From: Desmodesmus armatus
Lineage: Eukaryota > Chlorophyta > Chlorophyceae > Sphaeropleales > Scenedesmaceae
Reading direction: 5' to 3'
DNA: 64,000 bases
Assembly: GCA_007449985.2 (NCBI GenBank)
Contig: VIIQ02000100.1
Location: 124,001 to 188,000, forward strand
Shown: piece after piece, positions 1 to 13,500 of the stretch
Layout of the letters: each line of letters begins with the position of its first letter
Numbering within the stretch: position 1 is the first letter of the stretch
Notes under the pieces: model-generated
Database searches by the model: none
The model's input: only the letters and a program-made list of their open reading frames with translations
Told to the model about the DNA's origin: nothing
Translations under genes and position numbers: made by a program

Positions 1-412
1 GGCTGCACAGCAGACAGCACATGAGCAATTCTCAATCTACTTTGCAACAACATGCCGTTGTGTGCCAGAGAACAGAACATCAGCTGCTCGCTGGGCGATC
101 CATCTCTGCCTGGTCTGGTTGCTGCTGTGCTGCACAGCAGGCTCCCTCTCGGCTGACAGGCAGCTCGTCGGCAACAGTGATTGGGCGAACAACCTAATCC
201 ATAGTGCGCGATACAGCATCTGCCTGCCTGTCTGCTTGCCCAAAGCCCAACTGTGCTGGCCGGGCTTGGTGCAAGGGGGGGCAAGTGGAGTAATGGAGGG
301 CTGCCGCAAAGACTGACAACACGCACAAGCAATCAAGTGCCCAGCATAGCAGCTGGCACAGATATGCACGTCCACAACGCTGCACTGCACTGCAGTCTCC
401 TGCACCTGCAAG
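1..412. other. 3' flank of the XPG gene, no gene seen
   Basis: This stretch lies beyond the stop codon of the minus-strand XPG gene and presumably holds its 3' UTR. Open frames here are short, overlap in several frames and show no recognisable motif. I saw no TGTAA-type signal in the minus sense, so the transcript end cannot be placed. Confidence 0.5.
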
Positions 413-3400
413 CTACTCCACCTCCTCTGCCACTTCTTCATCACCTACTACATCTGGCTCCTTAGCCAGCACCCCACCGCCCTTCTGCAGGTCGGGCATG
501 TGATCAGTGTTGGCATAGAACAGCTCAGGGTTGACATCGCTGCCCGAAGCTGCCACAATGGCTGTGACTGCCTGCTGCAGGCGCTTGCTGCGGATCTTGG
601 CGAAGCGCTGCTTGTGGGTGAGGAACTGGTCAATGCGCAGCTGCGTGGTGCGCTCAGAATATGATGTCAGCACAGGGCGCAGCAAGTCATCAGCCTTGGC
701 CTTATCCCAGCCAAAGTAGTCCCTGCAGGCAAGCAGAGACGCAAAATCCACAGATGTCAACAGATTGATGGATGGACAGGACGCCATGTGGCCGCCAGAA
801 ACCAACCACATGCAGTCCACGTCTGTACCCACACATGCATGTACCCGCACATGCGTGCTGGTCCCGTGCTTTGGTTCAAAGCCAAAGTGTGGCGTTGAAA
901 GCATCACCAACAAGTCATCCTGCATGATCCCCAGGTGGCTTGGGTCCCGGTGGCTCACTCACCTGCAGAACTGCATGAGCAGGTCACCGCTTGGCCTGCC
1001 AAAGAGGAACTTGGCTGGGTTGCGGTCCACCAACGGCTGCAGGTAGGCCTCATGCACGCGGCTGCTGGGAAAGTTTGCGGGCACGTGCCAGCTGCGCGTC
1101 ACACCCCTGTGAGTGGCCTTGAAGCGCTTCTGTGCTGGGGTGTCACCAGCCAGCTGCTCTGATTCCTGCTGCTGGCTGTGTTCTTGCTGCACTCCGCTGC
1201 CTTCTTTCTGGCTGCTGCTTTCCTGCGCTGTGGTGCTGGCAACCCCAGGTACTGCTGCATCTCCATCACCAGAGGCTGCACCTGCTGCCTCGTCAGCTGA
1301 GCTGTCATCACCGCTGCCGCTGCCGCCATCTCTAGCAGCTGCCGCGCCCCGCCCCTTCCTACCACCACGCCCCCTGGCACTACCCCTGCCCCTTGCCCCT
1401 CGCCTCCCCCTGCTTGAAGTGCCCCTGGCCCCTGCTCTGCCGCGGCCCCCCTTCTTCTTGCCGGCTGCCTCGGTGCGCTGCTGCGCGGCGCTGCTCTGGC
1501 CCTTGGCGTCCTGCAGGGCGGCACTAGCAGCTGCAAGGATGCGCTCATCTGGGCTGTCAGCCCACTGCTTGAACCCTGCTAGGCCCTCCAGGCCATCAGG
1601 CCATGCTGACACCACCTCCAGGGCATTCACCACCCCAATGCCAGCAACACCCTCTGTGTAGTCCGACCCCAGCAACATGGCCAAACACACCTGCACACAC
1701 AGGCGACAAAGTCAGCTCTGGCGGCCCAGCAGTCCAGATGCTGCACTGCAGTGCTGAGCGCCCACAAACTGCAGACACACCCGCAGCTGGGTGCACGCCA
1801 AGCCTTCAGTGCTGCATCGGCCCCTCACAGCAGCATTGCACAGCGCACTTCACCACCACAGAGGTTGCAGAGGCTAGACTGCGCACACTTACCAGTCTGC
1901 CCCGGTCCACTCCAAGCTCCCTCTCTATGTCAGACATGTGATACTCCTCAACATACCTGCAGCCAGCACGGCAGCACAATGAGAGGCATGGGCGCCCAGC
2001 ACATGCGCACAATCAGGCCTGCCTCACAGGGCAAACAAACAGCCAGCACGTGCCCATCCTCAGGCGCAGCTGCAGGCACAAGCTGCACCTCCAAATCGCA
2101 AAGCATGCATGCAAGGCCACTCAACCAGCCCAGCACACTGGGCGCGCTGGACAGACCAGGGACTTTTTCCAGCCCTGCCAGGATGCCGCCACTCACTTCT
2201 TGTCCTCAAACATGTGCCGGTAGATGTGCTGCGCCCCAAACAGGAAGGCGTCGTTGTCATCAGTGACGACGCCGTCCACCAGGCCAGCAGCCTCCAGCCA
2301 GGCACACTGCGCCTCTGCCTCAGCAGGGGCCGTGACAAAGGGCAGGCCAAACAGGTTCAGCAGCTCCTGGCACTCAGCTACCATGTCCTGCAATGGTGCA
2401 GCATGCGGCATGCATGCGTGGGTGTGCTGGTGTCGTTTGGTGACTGTTGCTGTGTGCTCTGGCGGGAGAGTGGAATGCATGATGAATTCCGGGCATGTGG
2501 AGGGAGTAACAGTGAGCATTACAACCGTGCCACGGCAAGGCAGCTAGGCGGCAATCGTGCAGATCTGAATCGTGCTGGGCTGTCAGTCCAGGCAGGGGCA
2601 ACTTTGCCTCTTTGGTGCACTGACACCTGCTGTCAAGCATGCAGGGATACCTGTTCCGGTCTGGCAGCATCCACCATGTAGATCAGCATCATGCAGTGTG
2701 CGCACTGGCAGCAGCCAAGACCAGTCTTACCTGGGTGGGCGTTGCGGTGTTTCTTGCAGCAGTTGTGAGCCGCTGGCGCAGCTGCGAGGTCTCAGCAGCC
2801 AGACTCTCCAACTCAGCATCAATGTCCACCAGGGCAGGATGCTCCTTGCCTGCTTGCTGCTGCTGTGCTGGCTGCTGCTGCTGTGCTGACTGGTGCAGCC
2901 GCTGCTGCTGCAGGTCTTCTGCCTGCTGAGGGACCTGCTGCTGCTGTGCTGGTGCTGCCCGTGATGGTGGAGGCGGCATCTGCCAGCTGCCTTGCAAACC
3001 ACCTGATGCAGGCTGCTGCTGCTGTGACGCCTCCTGTGCTGGCTGTGGCTGCTCAATTGCAGGAGGCTTCCAGGCAGAAGCGCCTTGCTGCTGCGCAGCC
3101 TGCGCATCTGGAAGCCCTGTCGCCTGCCGCCCCTGCTGCATGGACTGCGACGGCTGCTGTGGCTGTACAGCTGCCTGCTGGTGCTGAGTGCCAAGCTCTG
3201 GCGGCCTAGGAGGGGTTGGGGCGCGCCTATGGGCTGGCTTAGGTGGCCCCACTGGTGCTGCTGGGGACCTGTGGCTGGGGTTGATGGACACCAGTGCTGG
3301 CTGCTCATCCATGAAGCTGAAGTCAACCTCAGCAGCAGCACCACCAGAAAACCCTGCAACACCCCCTGCACTGGCGGTTGCACTAGTGCCAGTGCCTGTG

Positions 3401-6400
3401 CCAGCACTAGCAGCAGCACCACCACCAGCACCAGCACCTGCCTGTCCAGCGCTCCCGTCTGTAGCTGCTGGCTGTGAGGCAGGCTTGGTGGATGCGGCAG
3501 AGCCGACAGCAGCAGCAGGGTCAGCAGTGCGCAGCTGGAGGCTGCTGTGGCCTGAACCTGCCACACCGCTGCTGCCCGCCAGTGCCTGTGCATCATGCGC
3601 CCGCCCTAGCTGCGGGTGCTCCCGCTCTCGCTGCTGCTGCTGCTGCCGCACAGGCGGCTGCATGTCCTGCTGTGCTCGCTGGACTTCCTGCTGTTCCGGC
3701 AGCTGTTGCGGGTGCGCGGGCAGAAAGGCAGCAGGATACTCCCTGCCCTCTGCCAGTGCTGTTGCTGCGTCGGTCCCTGACATCAGGTTGCTCCTGATAG
3801 CTGCCACGTCTTGAGGCCTGCTGGGTTCCACCAAGGGGTGCTGCTCCAGCAGCTGCTGGCTCCTGCCATTGTACAGAGCAGCAAGGCCGGCACCACCCAC
3901 ACCAGCACCAGCACCAGCACCAGCACCAGCACCAGCACCAGCACCAGCACCAGCACCAGCACCAGCACCAGCACCAGCACCAGCACCAGCACCAGCACCA
4001 GCACCAGCACCAGCACCAGCACCAGCACCAGCACCAGCACCAGCACCAGCACCAGTGCCATCCGCAGCACTGGGGGCTGCGCCATTGCTGGCTTGCGCAG
4101 GACGTTCAACACCCTGCTGCTGCTCCTGCACAGCTGGATCACCCAGAGATGGCTGCAGAAATGCAGCCCCAGGCGCCACTCCACCTGGCACCTTGACTGC
4201 TGCTGCTGTTGTTGCTGCTCCTGCGGTTAGTCCCGCTGGCGACCCCGGTGGTGCCTCCTCCACATTCTCCCACTCCTCCATGTCTTCACTCACAGTGAAA
4301 GCATCAGCCGCTGCTGCGACACCAGCAGCCTGTGGCTCAGCCAACCCCCCAACTGCCTCTGGCCCTGCGCCCCCTGGCCCTGCACTCCCTGCCAGGCTGA
4401 GCTGGATAGCTTCCTGCAGCTCAGCATCTGCCTCATCATCTGACCCCAGCACACCTGCCAACTCAGCACCCACCCCACCACCCAGCCTCCTGCCTGCTGC
4501 AGCTTTCAGCTTCACTGGTGACCGCCCCAGCGCACCGCCAATGACAGCAGCCACCACACCACCAGCGGCAGCAGCAGGCGCGGCGGCCGCAGCCTCCGCT
4601 GCCTGCTCTGCTGCCGACCAATCTCCGAGCTTGCGCCCGAGTTTGAACCCGTGGGAGTTGCTCCAGAACTTCTGCCGCAGCGCCATCCGCTCTCGCCACC
4701 CTGGCCGCCTGTCCTCTTCCCCCTGCTGCTGCTGGGATTGCTGCTGCTGCTGTGATGCTGGCTCCACATCTTCCCACTCTTCACTGCTACCGTCACCAGC
4801 GCCGCCACCTGCTGCTGCTGCTGGAACCAAGCCTACTACGCCAAGCCTACTGTCCAAGAGGTGTGGGTCCCCATCCTCTCCCTCACTGCTGCTGAGGCCC
4901 ATGCCGCCAAACAGGGTGTCATCAGCAGCAGCACCCCCATCGGCATCATCGTCACTGCCTGCCACAGGCAGCTGCAGCTGGATGGCTGTGCTGTTTGCCT
5001 GCAGAGCACCTCCCACAGCACTCGCTGCAGCCGCAGCAGCACCTGCGGCAGCTGCCACTGCAGGGCCAGCTTTTTGAACGATGCCTGCGGCTGGTGCTGG
5101 TGCTGCTGGTGTGGATACACCAGCTGGCAACTCTGATGCTGTTGCAGTCCCTGTCAGCCTGCTGGTCCCAGTTTGTGCCAGCATAGGAGCCCCACTGCCA
5201 GGCTCCAGCTTGACCCCTGGTGCTGCCGCTGTACTGCCACCAGCAGCAGCAGCAGCTGTACCCGTCTGCCCTACAGCACTCTCATCCTGCTGCTTCTCCT
5301 CCACTGCACCCCAGGTCTTGAGCACACTAGAGAAGGCAGCCAGGCCCTTGAGGGCCCCCACACCACCCTTGGGCACCACTCCAATCTGAAACCCTCCCCG
5401 AGGGTATTGCCGTTCAGCTTCCCTCATGTCATCCAACAGCTTGTCCACCTTTCGGCGGCGCTTGGGGCGGTACCCTGGGCTGTTGGGGGCACCACCAAGG
5501 GGTGACTGCTGCTGCTGCTGCTGCTGTGAGGGGTTTGGCATGAAGCCGCCACTGAGGAGAGCTGTGGAGGAGGGTGGCCGCTGCTGCTGCTGCTGCTGCT
5601 GTTGGCGTGCGAAGATGAACTCGCGGGTGTGCTCTGAAGCCAGCTTGCGGCCCTGCAGCGGATAGGCAACAAGGGTACATGCGTGAGCACATGCATGTTG
5701 TGCACAACATCCGAAAGATGCCAGGCTGTGGAGGGTGCTGTCAACAGCCAACTCTGCTCGGTCCTGCTGCTATGCATATCCCCAGCAATGCCAGCTGACT
5801 GCGCACACAGTGATGGTTGTAACTCATGTGTTCAACACAGTGTGCAGCTTTGTCACACATACACAGCAGCAGAAGCAACACCAACCAGCACGCAAGCAGC
5901 ATCTATCCAGCAACCACACTACAGATTGCAACCCGCCTGCACCAGCACCCAAGGGCGCAGTCACAAATTCGCCTACTGCCTGCAGAGGGACTGCCGGGCA
6001 CCTGCTGTGTGACTCAATGTCCCCTCCAGACACCCTACCTGCAGCGCCTGTCCAGCTGGTGTTGGCCCCATAGCATTGCCTCCCCCCATGGCCCGCTTGT
6101 ACTGCTCAATTGTCTGACGGAACCTGCTGGCTTTCAAATACGCCTCCATCTGCAGGCAGATTGGTAAAACAACAAAATCAACCACAGGCCAGTCACGATA
6201 GAGTGCATCGTTACCACAGCACAGCACAGCGTTGCGAGGTGATGCACCGTTATGATGGGGGCAGCGTACACACCCTGCTGAGACGGCTCAACAACAGCCT
6301 TACAGCCGCCCACAAGTGCGGGCAGGTGATCCAGGCAGCCTACTGCCAGGTTGATAGGAAGCTAGACAGGTGGGTGAAGATAGGGAAGGAGTGCAATGTG

Positions 6401-7578
6401 ACACACAGGTTCCCGTGCGGGACAAAGCTGCCATGCCCACCCTCCTGTCTACCTCTGATGCCAGTTCAGTGGAGCAAGAGCAAGAGCCAGGCGCTGCAAC
6501 ACGCAGACGCCAGCCTGTGGTCTGCATGGACTGCAGTGCTGTCCGTTTCCCAGGCCCTCACCTGGGCCTGGGAAGTACATGCTGAACACTCATGCCGCCC
6601 AGTGCTTACAATGTGAAGCGTGCCCTCACCTGAACCTGGCTGAAGCTCTTGGGGGCTGACGCGGCAGCAGCAAGGAACTTGTCACGGTTGGCTGCAGCCA
6701 CAATCACATGCAGGGTGGTGATGCGTGAAAACAGCCAGGAACATGTAGGCTTGGCTGCACCACCGTACGCTCTCAATGGGAGCTATCCCACTGTAGCTGT
6801 TGGTGTGATTGTGCCAAGGTCACTGCCAACCCTAGCCAGTACAGGAGTGCTGGAAAAAATGCTTGCTGCCAGGTGCTGCGCATAGCACCAACATACCCTG
6901 CGGTTTCTTGAAGCCGCCTGTGGCCAGTGCCAGGTCAGCGCATGGCATGACTCCTTTGCAACAGGTTGTGACTGTCACGCACAAATGTACGCTGCTCTGC
7001 ACTGATGCATAGCACACACTTGCAAAAGCACCCTTGCAAAGCGGCACCTTATGACTCCTGTGACTTGCATGCACACCATCTGTCTGCCAATGCACCCCCC
7101 CCCACCTGTCTGTTGTGCGTCCCTCATCTTCTCCAGGATGTCCAGCTGCACACTCTGTGGCAGGGTGGACAGCACCGCAGGGTCCAGGTTGCTCACATCA
7201 GCAGGCAGCAGCAGCTCACCACCGCCATCGTCGCTGTCGCTGCTGTCGCCACTGCTGCCGCCTGCACCCACACGGCCCCTGCAGTGCCAGCAAGAAACTC
7301 AATCAGACCAGGCCTTCCTTGTCCAGAACAACACAGAAAGAGAACAGCATCAAAACAGAAATGTGGACGCTCCGCGACACGTAGACAGAACCATGTGTCA
7401 AGCTGAAGGATGCCTGCACTCCAAATCTGTGGCACTCCTGGCTTTGGGTCGGCGTCCTCACAAACCCCAGCCCTGCAGGGTTTCGCAAAGTAACACCCAC
7501 CTGAACCCCAGCAGGGCAGCATCCTCCTCTGCCTCATCATCAGGCTCCCAATCTGCATCACCACTGCCTATCCCAGCG

Positions 7579-7613
<35 letters not shown>

Positions 7614-9815
7614 ACCGGCAGCATCAGGGCCCCTGCCTCGCTGCTGCTGCTGCTGCCGCTGTGTGCGCCTTGCCAGGGCACCTAGAAGCTTCTTCTGCTG
7701 CTCCTGTGCTGCTGTCAGCTGCTGCTGACGCCGCGACCGGCCCTTGCGCTGCTGCTGCTGCTGCTGCTGCGGGCCTTCGTCCTCACCAGAGCTGCCTGCC
7801 TGGTAGGCTTCGTCAGAGGCACCCCCCTCGCTGAGGGCAGGATCACTGTCAGAATCCAGCCCATCCTGCTGCTGCTGCTGCTGCTGCCGCATCAGCTGCA
7901 CGGCTCGCCTAGGTCGCTTCTTGCCACTGAGTTCCCAGTGCAACACATATCCATCCTGCTCCTCTGCTGCTGCTGCAGCAGCAGCAGCAGCAGCAGCACC
8001 ACCACCACCACCACCACCAGCAGCAGCAGCAGCAGCTGCTGCGCTGGCAGTGCGCCCACCAGACCCAGCAGCAGCCTTGGCCTCTGCTGCCTCAGCAGCT
8101 GCCACTGCATCCTCAGCATCAAGTGCAGCCAGGGCAGCAGCCAGCAAGGCATCTTCTTCCTCAGCACCCCTGGCACCACCTGCACCCCCACCCCCACCAC
8201 CTGCTGCTGCTGCCGCTGCTGCTTGATGGAAGTTGAAGAGACGCGGCGCCCCGTGCTCCTGGCGGCTGCTGCTGCTGCCCGCTTGCAGCCCCCCTCGTTT
8301 GTTGAGAGCCTCATCTAGCTCCCTTGCTAGCTGCTCATCCACAGTCAGCTGCTCCTCACGACCGACCGCAGCAGCAGCTGCACTCACCGCAGCCGGTGGC
8401 GGCAGTCCGTCTCCCCTGCTGCCACCACCGCCACCAGCAGCAGCAGCGTTACTGCGAGCAGCTGCTCGCCGCTGCAGCTCCTGCTCCAGCTGCTGCTGCA
8501 GCTGCTGCCTCTGCTCGTCAGCAGGTGTCCGCGGCCGTTTGCCCTTAGGGTCTGCTGCTGCTGCTGCCGATACCTGAAAAGCCACTGACACTGCCAGCTC
8601 CTCAAGCTCCGCATCTGTCAGCCGGGTAGCATCAACATGCTCTGCTGCTGACACACCACCACCAGCTGAGGACCCCGCTGCTGCTGCTGCTGCTGCTGCT
8701 ACTGACGTGCCTGCTGCTGCGGCTGCTGATGAGATTGGCGCTGACGTGCCTGCTGTTAGGGCTGAAGAGCCGGCTGAGCCAGCTACTGCTGGCCGATCTG
8801 GTGCTAGCGACGGGCTGTTACTGCCTGCAGCCCCTGCTGCTGCACCTCCCACAGGCTGTGCTTCAGCCTGGCTGCTGCCCTGCTGCTTGCTGCTGCTGCG
8901 CTGCCTCTTTGCTGGCCTGCCGCCTGGAGCCTCCTCACCCCCGTTGTCCTTACCCCTCTGCTGCTGCTGGCGCTTCTCCTGGCGCTGGCGCTGCGCCTCC
9001 AGCAGTGCCTGCCGCTTGATGTGGTTTATGACCAGCTTCTCTGCAGCCCGCTTCAGCCCTGCTGTGTGGTTCTCACGCCGCGCATGGCGGGCGGCGATGG
9101 TCTGCCGCTTCAGTGCTGGCACTGTGCCCTCAAACACAAAGATGGGCTGCACCTTGTGGAACAGCAGCCTGGATAAACGCAATGACAGCAGGAGCAGCAG
9201 CAAAGTAAGTCCGCCATAGACTGTAGACATCCACATGCACCTGCCCCTCGGCAAGTGGATTGGTGATACTCACTGGATGGCCCTTGTTGCTGCTGTGTGG
9301 TACAGACACTCACTGTAGCAACACCCAACCTGAGTGAGCCCTCAGCTGCCAAGCATCACCTGTCAGTGTAACCCCACTCACTTGCAGATCCTCCTGAAGA
9401 ACCCCAGCAGGTGAGCATTCTTCATCATCTCCCCGTCAGGGGTGCGCATGGCACGGATGAACTGGTACAGCCAGATGGATGCATCTGCGGCACCACAACA
9501 GTAACATGTCCGGATCGTAAGCATATCACTGAGCATATCACTGGATAGGCATAATCACACGGATATAATGCATTTGGTGCCTGATTCTCCCACTCTGGGA
9601 ATGTGCCACCCTGGACAACCCATCCCATTGACAAACTCAAGCCACGAACGGCGGTGTGCTGTGCTCAGGTGTAACCAGCACCAGAAAAATGAACAAGACA
9701 CGTGCCGTTCAAAGCATTGCTGCTTACCCACTGCCAAGCGTTTGTTGGATATTGCCTGGATGTCAATCCGGCGCCCAACCGGCTCCAGCAGCGTCCAGAG
9801 GCCATGCACTCCCAT
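413..9815 (-). CDS. ERCC5/XPG/UVH3: XPG/RAD2-type structure-specific endonuclease
   Basis: Nucleotide excision repair nuclease of the FEN1/XPG family, which cuts 3' of the lesion with TFIIH. Exons read on the minus strand: 9728-9815, 9382-9484, 7501-9168, 7106-7278, 6630-6691, 6039-6149, 2731-5652, 2197-2387, 1893-1956, 963-1690, 413-722. They sum to 6420 nt (2139 aa). The N-domain opens [16 protein letters not shown] and continues [16 protein letters not shown] and [16 protein letters not shown]. The I-domain has [13 protein letters not shown], then [16 protein letters not shown]; the helix-hairpin-helix has [20 protein letters not shown]. The C-terminus has [13 protein letters not shown] and QLRIDQF. 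Catalytic acidic positions appear kept. The spacer between the domains is unusually long and Q/A/S/G-rich, including a (Gly-Ala)n tract. Family assignment is secure; the spacer boundaries are inferred from splice signals and phase. Confidence 0.95.
3901..4053. repeat. (CCAGCA)n hexanucleotide array inside the XPG coding exon
   Basis: About 25 near-perfect tandem copies of a CCAGCA hexamer. Read on the minus strand in the XPG frame they encode an uninterrupted Gly-Ala dipeptide tract in the disordered spacer. Being a multiple of three, length changes would not break the frame. Long open frames on both strands through this array are artefacts of the repeat. Confidence 0.9.
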
Positions 9816-10536
9816 GCTGCTGCTGTTGTCTGCTCAAACCGAGGGTGTGCCTTGAACAGCCTGGGTGGATCGCAACAAACCGTCAAAATGAAATGAAGTC
9901 AGAACGCGACCCATGAGCAGCCCGGTTGAATGCATCTTGTCTAAGCATGGTCAGGATCCTTGGATCCATGCCAGGCTCGTGCATGGACGTGATGGTGGTG
10001 ATGAGCCTGTACAACACCTTTCACTTGACCCTTCAAGACGGCAAAATGCTTTACTTGGTGGCCTCCAACAGGATTGCGTGATCAGCGGTTACAGCTCAAC
10101 GGTAGGCGCTGCAAAACGCTTTCCAGCCATGCCACAAGCTTGATTGATGCTGGATGATCAGACGTACTGATACTCAAGCAACCCCAAGTGCAAGGCAGCA
10201 CCTTCTGGTTCGTTGCCCTTGCATGTGAAGTGGGGCTTGAACTGCTGTCAGCTTCCCAGCTCTCAACATGGCCATTGCTGATCCATCTGCTATCCCAATC
10301 CTTGTTTGTGTCAGCTGATTTTATCAGACATCTGCTAGCACGCCTGATAACTTCCTGGCGAGACCCCCTCCAGCGGTACTTCCCAGTGGAATCACCCAGC
10401 CCAGCAAGCCAGCATGATCGCAGCTGACATGCAGGCAACCACCTGGAGGGGCGTGGACAGCTGTGGCTGTCACAGTGCTTAACAAAACTGCAGCTACAGC
10501 GCTGCACACAGCTGGACCTGGTTGCAAGGGGGCAGC
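9816..10536. promoter_or_regulatory. Divergent intergenic spacer between XPG and pPLA-I
   Basis: The 721-bp gap separates the start codons of two divergently transcribed genes and must hold both 5' UTRs and promoters. I see no convincing TATA box or conserved gene. The small open frames on both strands overlap each other and have no recognisable motif. Confidence 0.45.
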
Positions 10537-13500
10537 ATGTTCCGCAGCCGTGTGTTTGGGGGCACCCCCGACTGTTTCCACTTGGCTTGCGAGTATGGGC
10601 CTGCCAACGTGGAGGGCCAGGGCAACATACCCACACCAGTGGCTTTGGCTCCCATGGAGCTGGACTGGACAGCAGCAGAGCCAGAGGCTCAGGTCAGTGA
10701 ATCAGCCAGTGCCGGTTGCAAAGGTGTGAGGAAGAAACGCAGCTTGGCATCAATTGATGCCAAGCACACATGGTGGCTTCAGCAGCCATTGAGTGCGCTG
10801 CTATTAGTCAGTGCCAGTTGCAGTCATGCTGAGCCGATAGCACTTGCATCACCAACGTCTGTACTCTTTACACACTGACTTGAGTGCCACCTAGACCATT
10901 GGTCAGCAGAGAAAACTGCAGCTGTCACAGGCACCTGTTCACAGCAAATGCTTACAAATGCGTGTTTGCCAGCTGTACCTCATCTCAATCTTTCAGCAGC
11001 AGCCAAAGCAGCACGCCATCACCACTACCGCCACCCAAAGGGGTTGTCGGAGCCCGCACAACCTGCTCACACAGTGCCGCTGCTACTGCCGCAGGTCCTG
11101 GAGCGGTTTGTTCAGCGGCAGTCTGCGCTGCTTTTGGAGCATACAGACGAGCGGGTCAGCCTGCAGCTGTCCTGGGAGGCCATGCCCCATGCAGCAGACT
11201 TCCCCAATCAGCGCCTGAACGTCCGCATCCGCACCACCTCCACGCCCCCAGTGCTGCGCAGCTTGCACTTCACGCGCACAGCAGGTCAGGCGGCATGGCA
11301 TGTCGTGGCCGGAGCAATGGATTGTCACCGGAAGCACTTGAAAACATGTGCCAATCAGCAGCATGAATACGCAGCTGGCTGGGTATATGTTGGGCAAGCA
11401 GCAAGTACGCCTGGCTGTCGGCTGCAAGGGTGACCATTGCACACAAATATTCATCAAGTGATACAAGGCACGCACTGATGTGTCGCCTTGTCCTTGCATC
11501 ACCCCGGCTGTTCTTCCTGCATGCCTTACACCATACACCAGGCTCTGGCAGTGCTCCCGAGTCGCTGATGACAGCCTTGTTGCAGCACATGGACCTCTCC
11601 ACGGTCTGGAAGCTGCGCGCGTCCGAGGGCTTCCCCCAGCACTTCTGGGCCTGTTGCGCTGACACACAGCAGTGGCGCTCCCTGTTCAACCTGAACCTCA
11701 GCAGCTGTGGGTTGGTGAGCCTGCCGGGTGCGATAGGTCAGCTGGTGTCTCTGCATGTGCTGCGGCTGAACAACAACAAGCTGACGAGCTTGCCGCAGGA
11801 GCTGGGGCAGCTGGGTGATCTGGAGGTGCTGTCGGTTAACAACAATCAGCTCACCACACTGCCAGGTGAGGGCTGAGCGAGGGAGGGAGGGGGTCAGGCA
11901 TATGTACATGCATGGAGCAGAGACATGCGTTGTTTGGGCCGGGAGCAGAGCTTGGGGTTGGCATCTGCCACTTTGAGGGCCTTACAGTGCGAGTGATCTG
12001 TATGTTTCGTGTATTGGCCATAGGCACTTGATGCGCAACACGCTCGTCGTTGGTGCTACTGTGCTGCGCAATGCTGTCCTTTTGCACTGTCATGCCGTAT
12101 GTCTGCAGCTGAGCTGCGCCGCTGTTCAGCGCTGCGTGAGCTTCACCTTGAGTACAACCGCCTGGCTACACCCCTGCTGGACCTCACGCACGCCTCAGCA
12201 CTGGAGTCACTGCAGGTGAGTAGACGCAGAGGATACATGGAGTGGACATGCATGCGCTGCTAGCATTTCTACAACATCCCAAACAACAAGTCTCATGAGG
12301 ACAGGCAAGACTGTCGTGTAAAGTGTGGGCTGACAGCAGGGCGCATGTGGCGGCCAGCCACCACACACAAGCCATGGCTGCTCCATACTTCTGCATATGG
12401 TCGGAGTCCGCCCCCCCCCCCCCCCTCCCCCGGTAAAAAATAATTCCGCATAGTCAACTGGCTGCCGTGTCTGCGAATGTTGTTGGGCTTCAATGCTTCG
12501 TTGGTGGACAGCTCCTTGCCTGCGGGTCACTCCTGGCAGACAGCTGTCATTAGGATGTGCTCCTGGCCTGCCACGTGTGTTGTCAGTGTTGTCCTGGCTG
12601 TTGCACAGCAGCAGAAGCTCCTGACTGCACATGCTGCATTGTCCACACATCATCTGCAGCTGTACGGCAACCTGCTGGAGTATCTGCCAGAGCTGGCACC
12701 TGCTGTCGGCTTGCGCAGCCTCAGCTTGGCCAACGTGCGCATCCTGGCAGACAAAGCATACAGCAGGTATGCATGTGCCAGAGTCAGCTTTTTCATCGCC
12801 TTTCCAAAATGCTCGCTTGATTTCCTGTGGATTTTGGAAACAAAGAGATAGGTCAACATACAGCCCTTGTGGACAGCTCAGCTCTCCTGAGTACCTCACG
12901 GATAATTCGGAGGCTTTTGCGTGGTGTAGGCTTGACAGCAATCCAGTTGCTAACAGCTCAACAAGCAGCCCTATGTCTGCAGCCGCAAAGCCAACCTCCA
13001 GGGGTATGCTCCTGCACACAGTCAACTCCATTATCGAGAGCTGCGCTGTACCGCTGCGTCCTGCTGTGCTGTGTGTCGGGTGCTGCCTGTGCAGGTGGGA
13101 GGTTGAGGTGACTGCGCCCAGCAGCAGCTACACCAGCATGGTCATGGGTGGGCGCGGCCACAAGCTGCAGCCTCTGTTCAGCCTGGTGTTCAGGCGCAGC
13201 AGCGTGCAGCACCCACTGCTGGCAGGAGCACTGAGTGAGTCGCACAACACACGCATGTGTGTATTTAACGTGGGAATATTCGGGCATGCAGCTTGCTTGC
13301 AAACTCGAGTGGACATACACCTGCCCATGATACTGTCGAGGCTGACATCCTGCCGCACACTTTGCCCTCGTCGTTGCACCCTCTTGTAGCAGCGGCAGCC
13401 TTAGCCGTCACATGGCGGTTGCTTTTAGTGCCTGAAGTGGGGCAACTGCTGTGTTGCTGTCCATTTGCTGGCCCTCTCCACCCTATGGAACTCAGACAAA

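Noticed and set aside
3869..5077. 402-aa plus-strand open frame and the Val-Leu repeat frame over the GCACCA array
   Set aside because: Both are shadows of the XPG exon created by a six-base repeat that has no stop in any frame.
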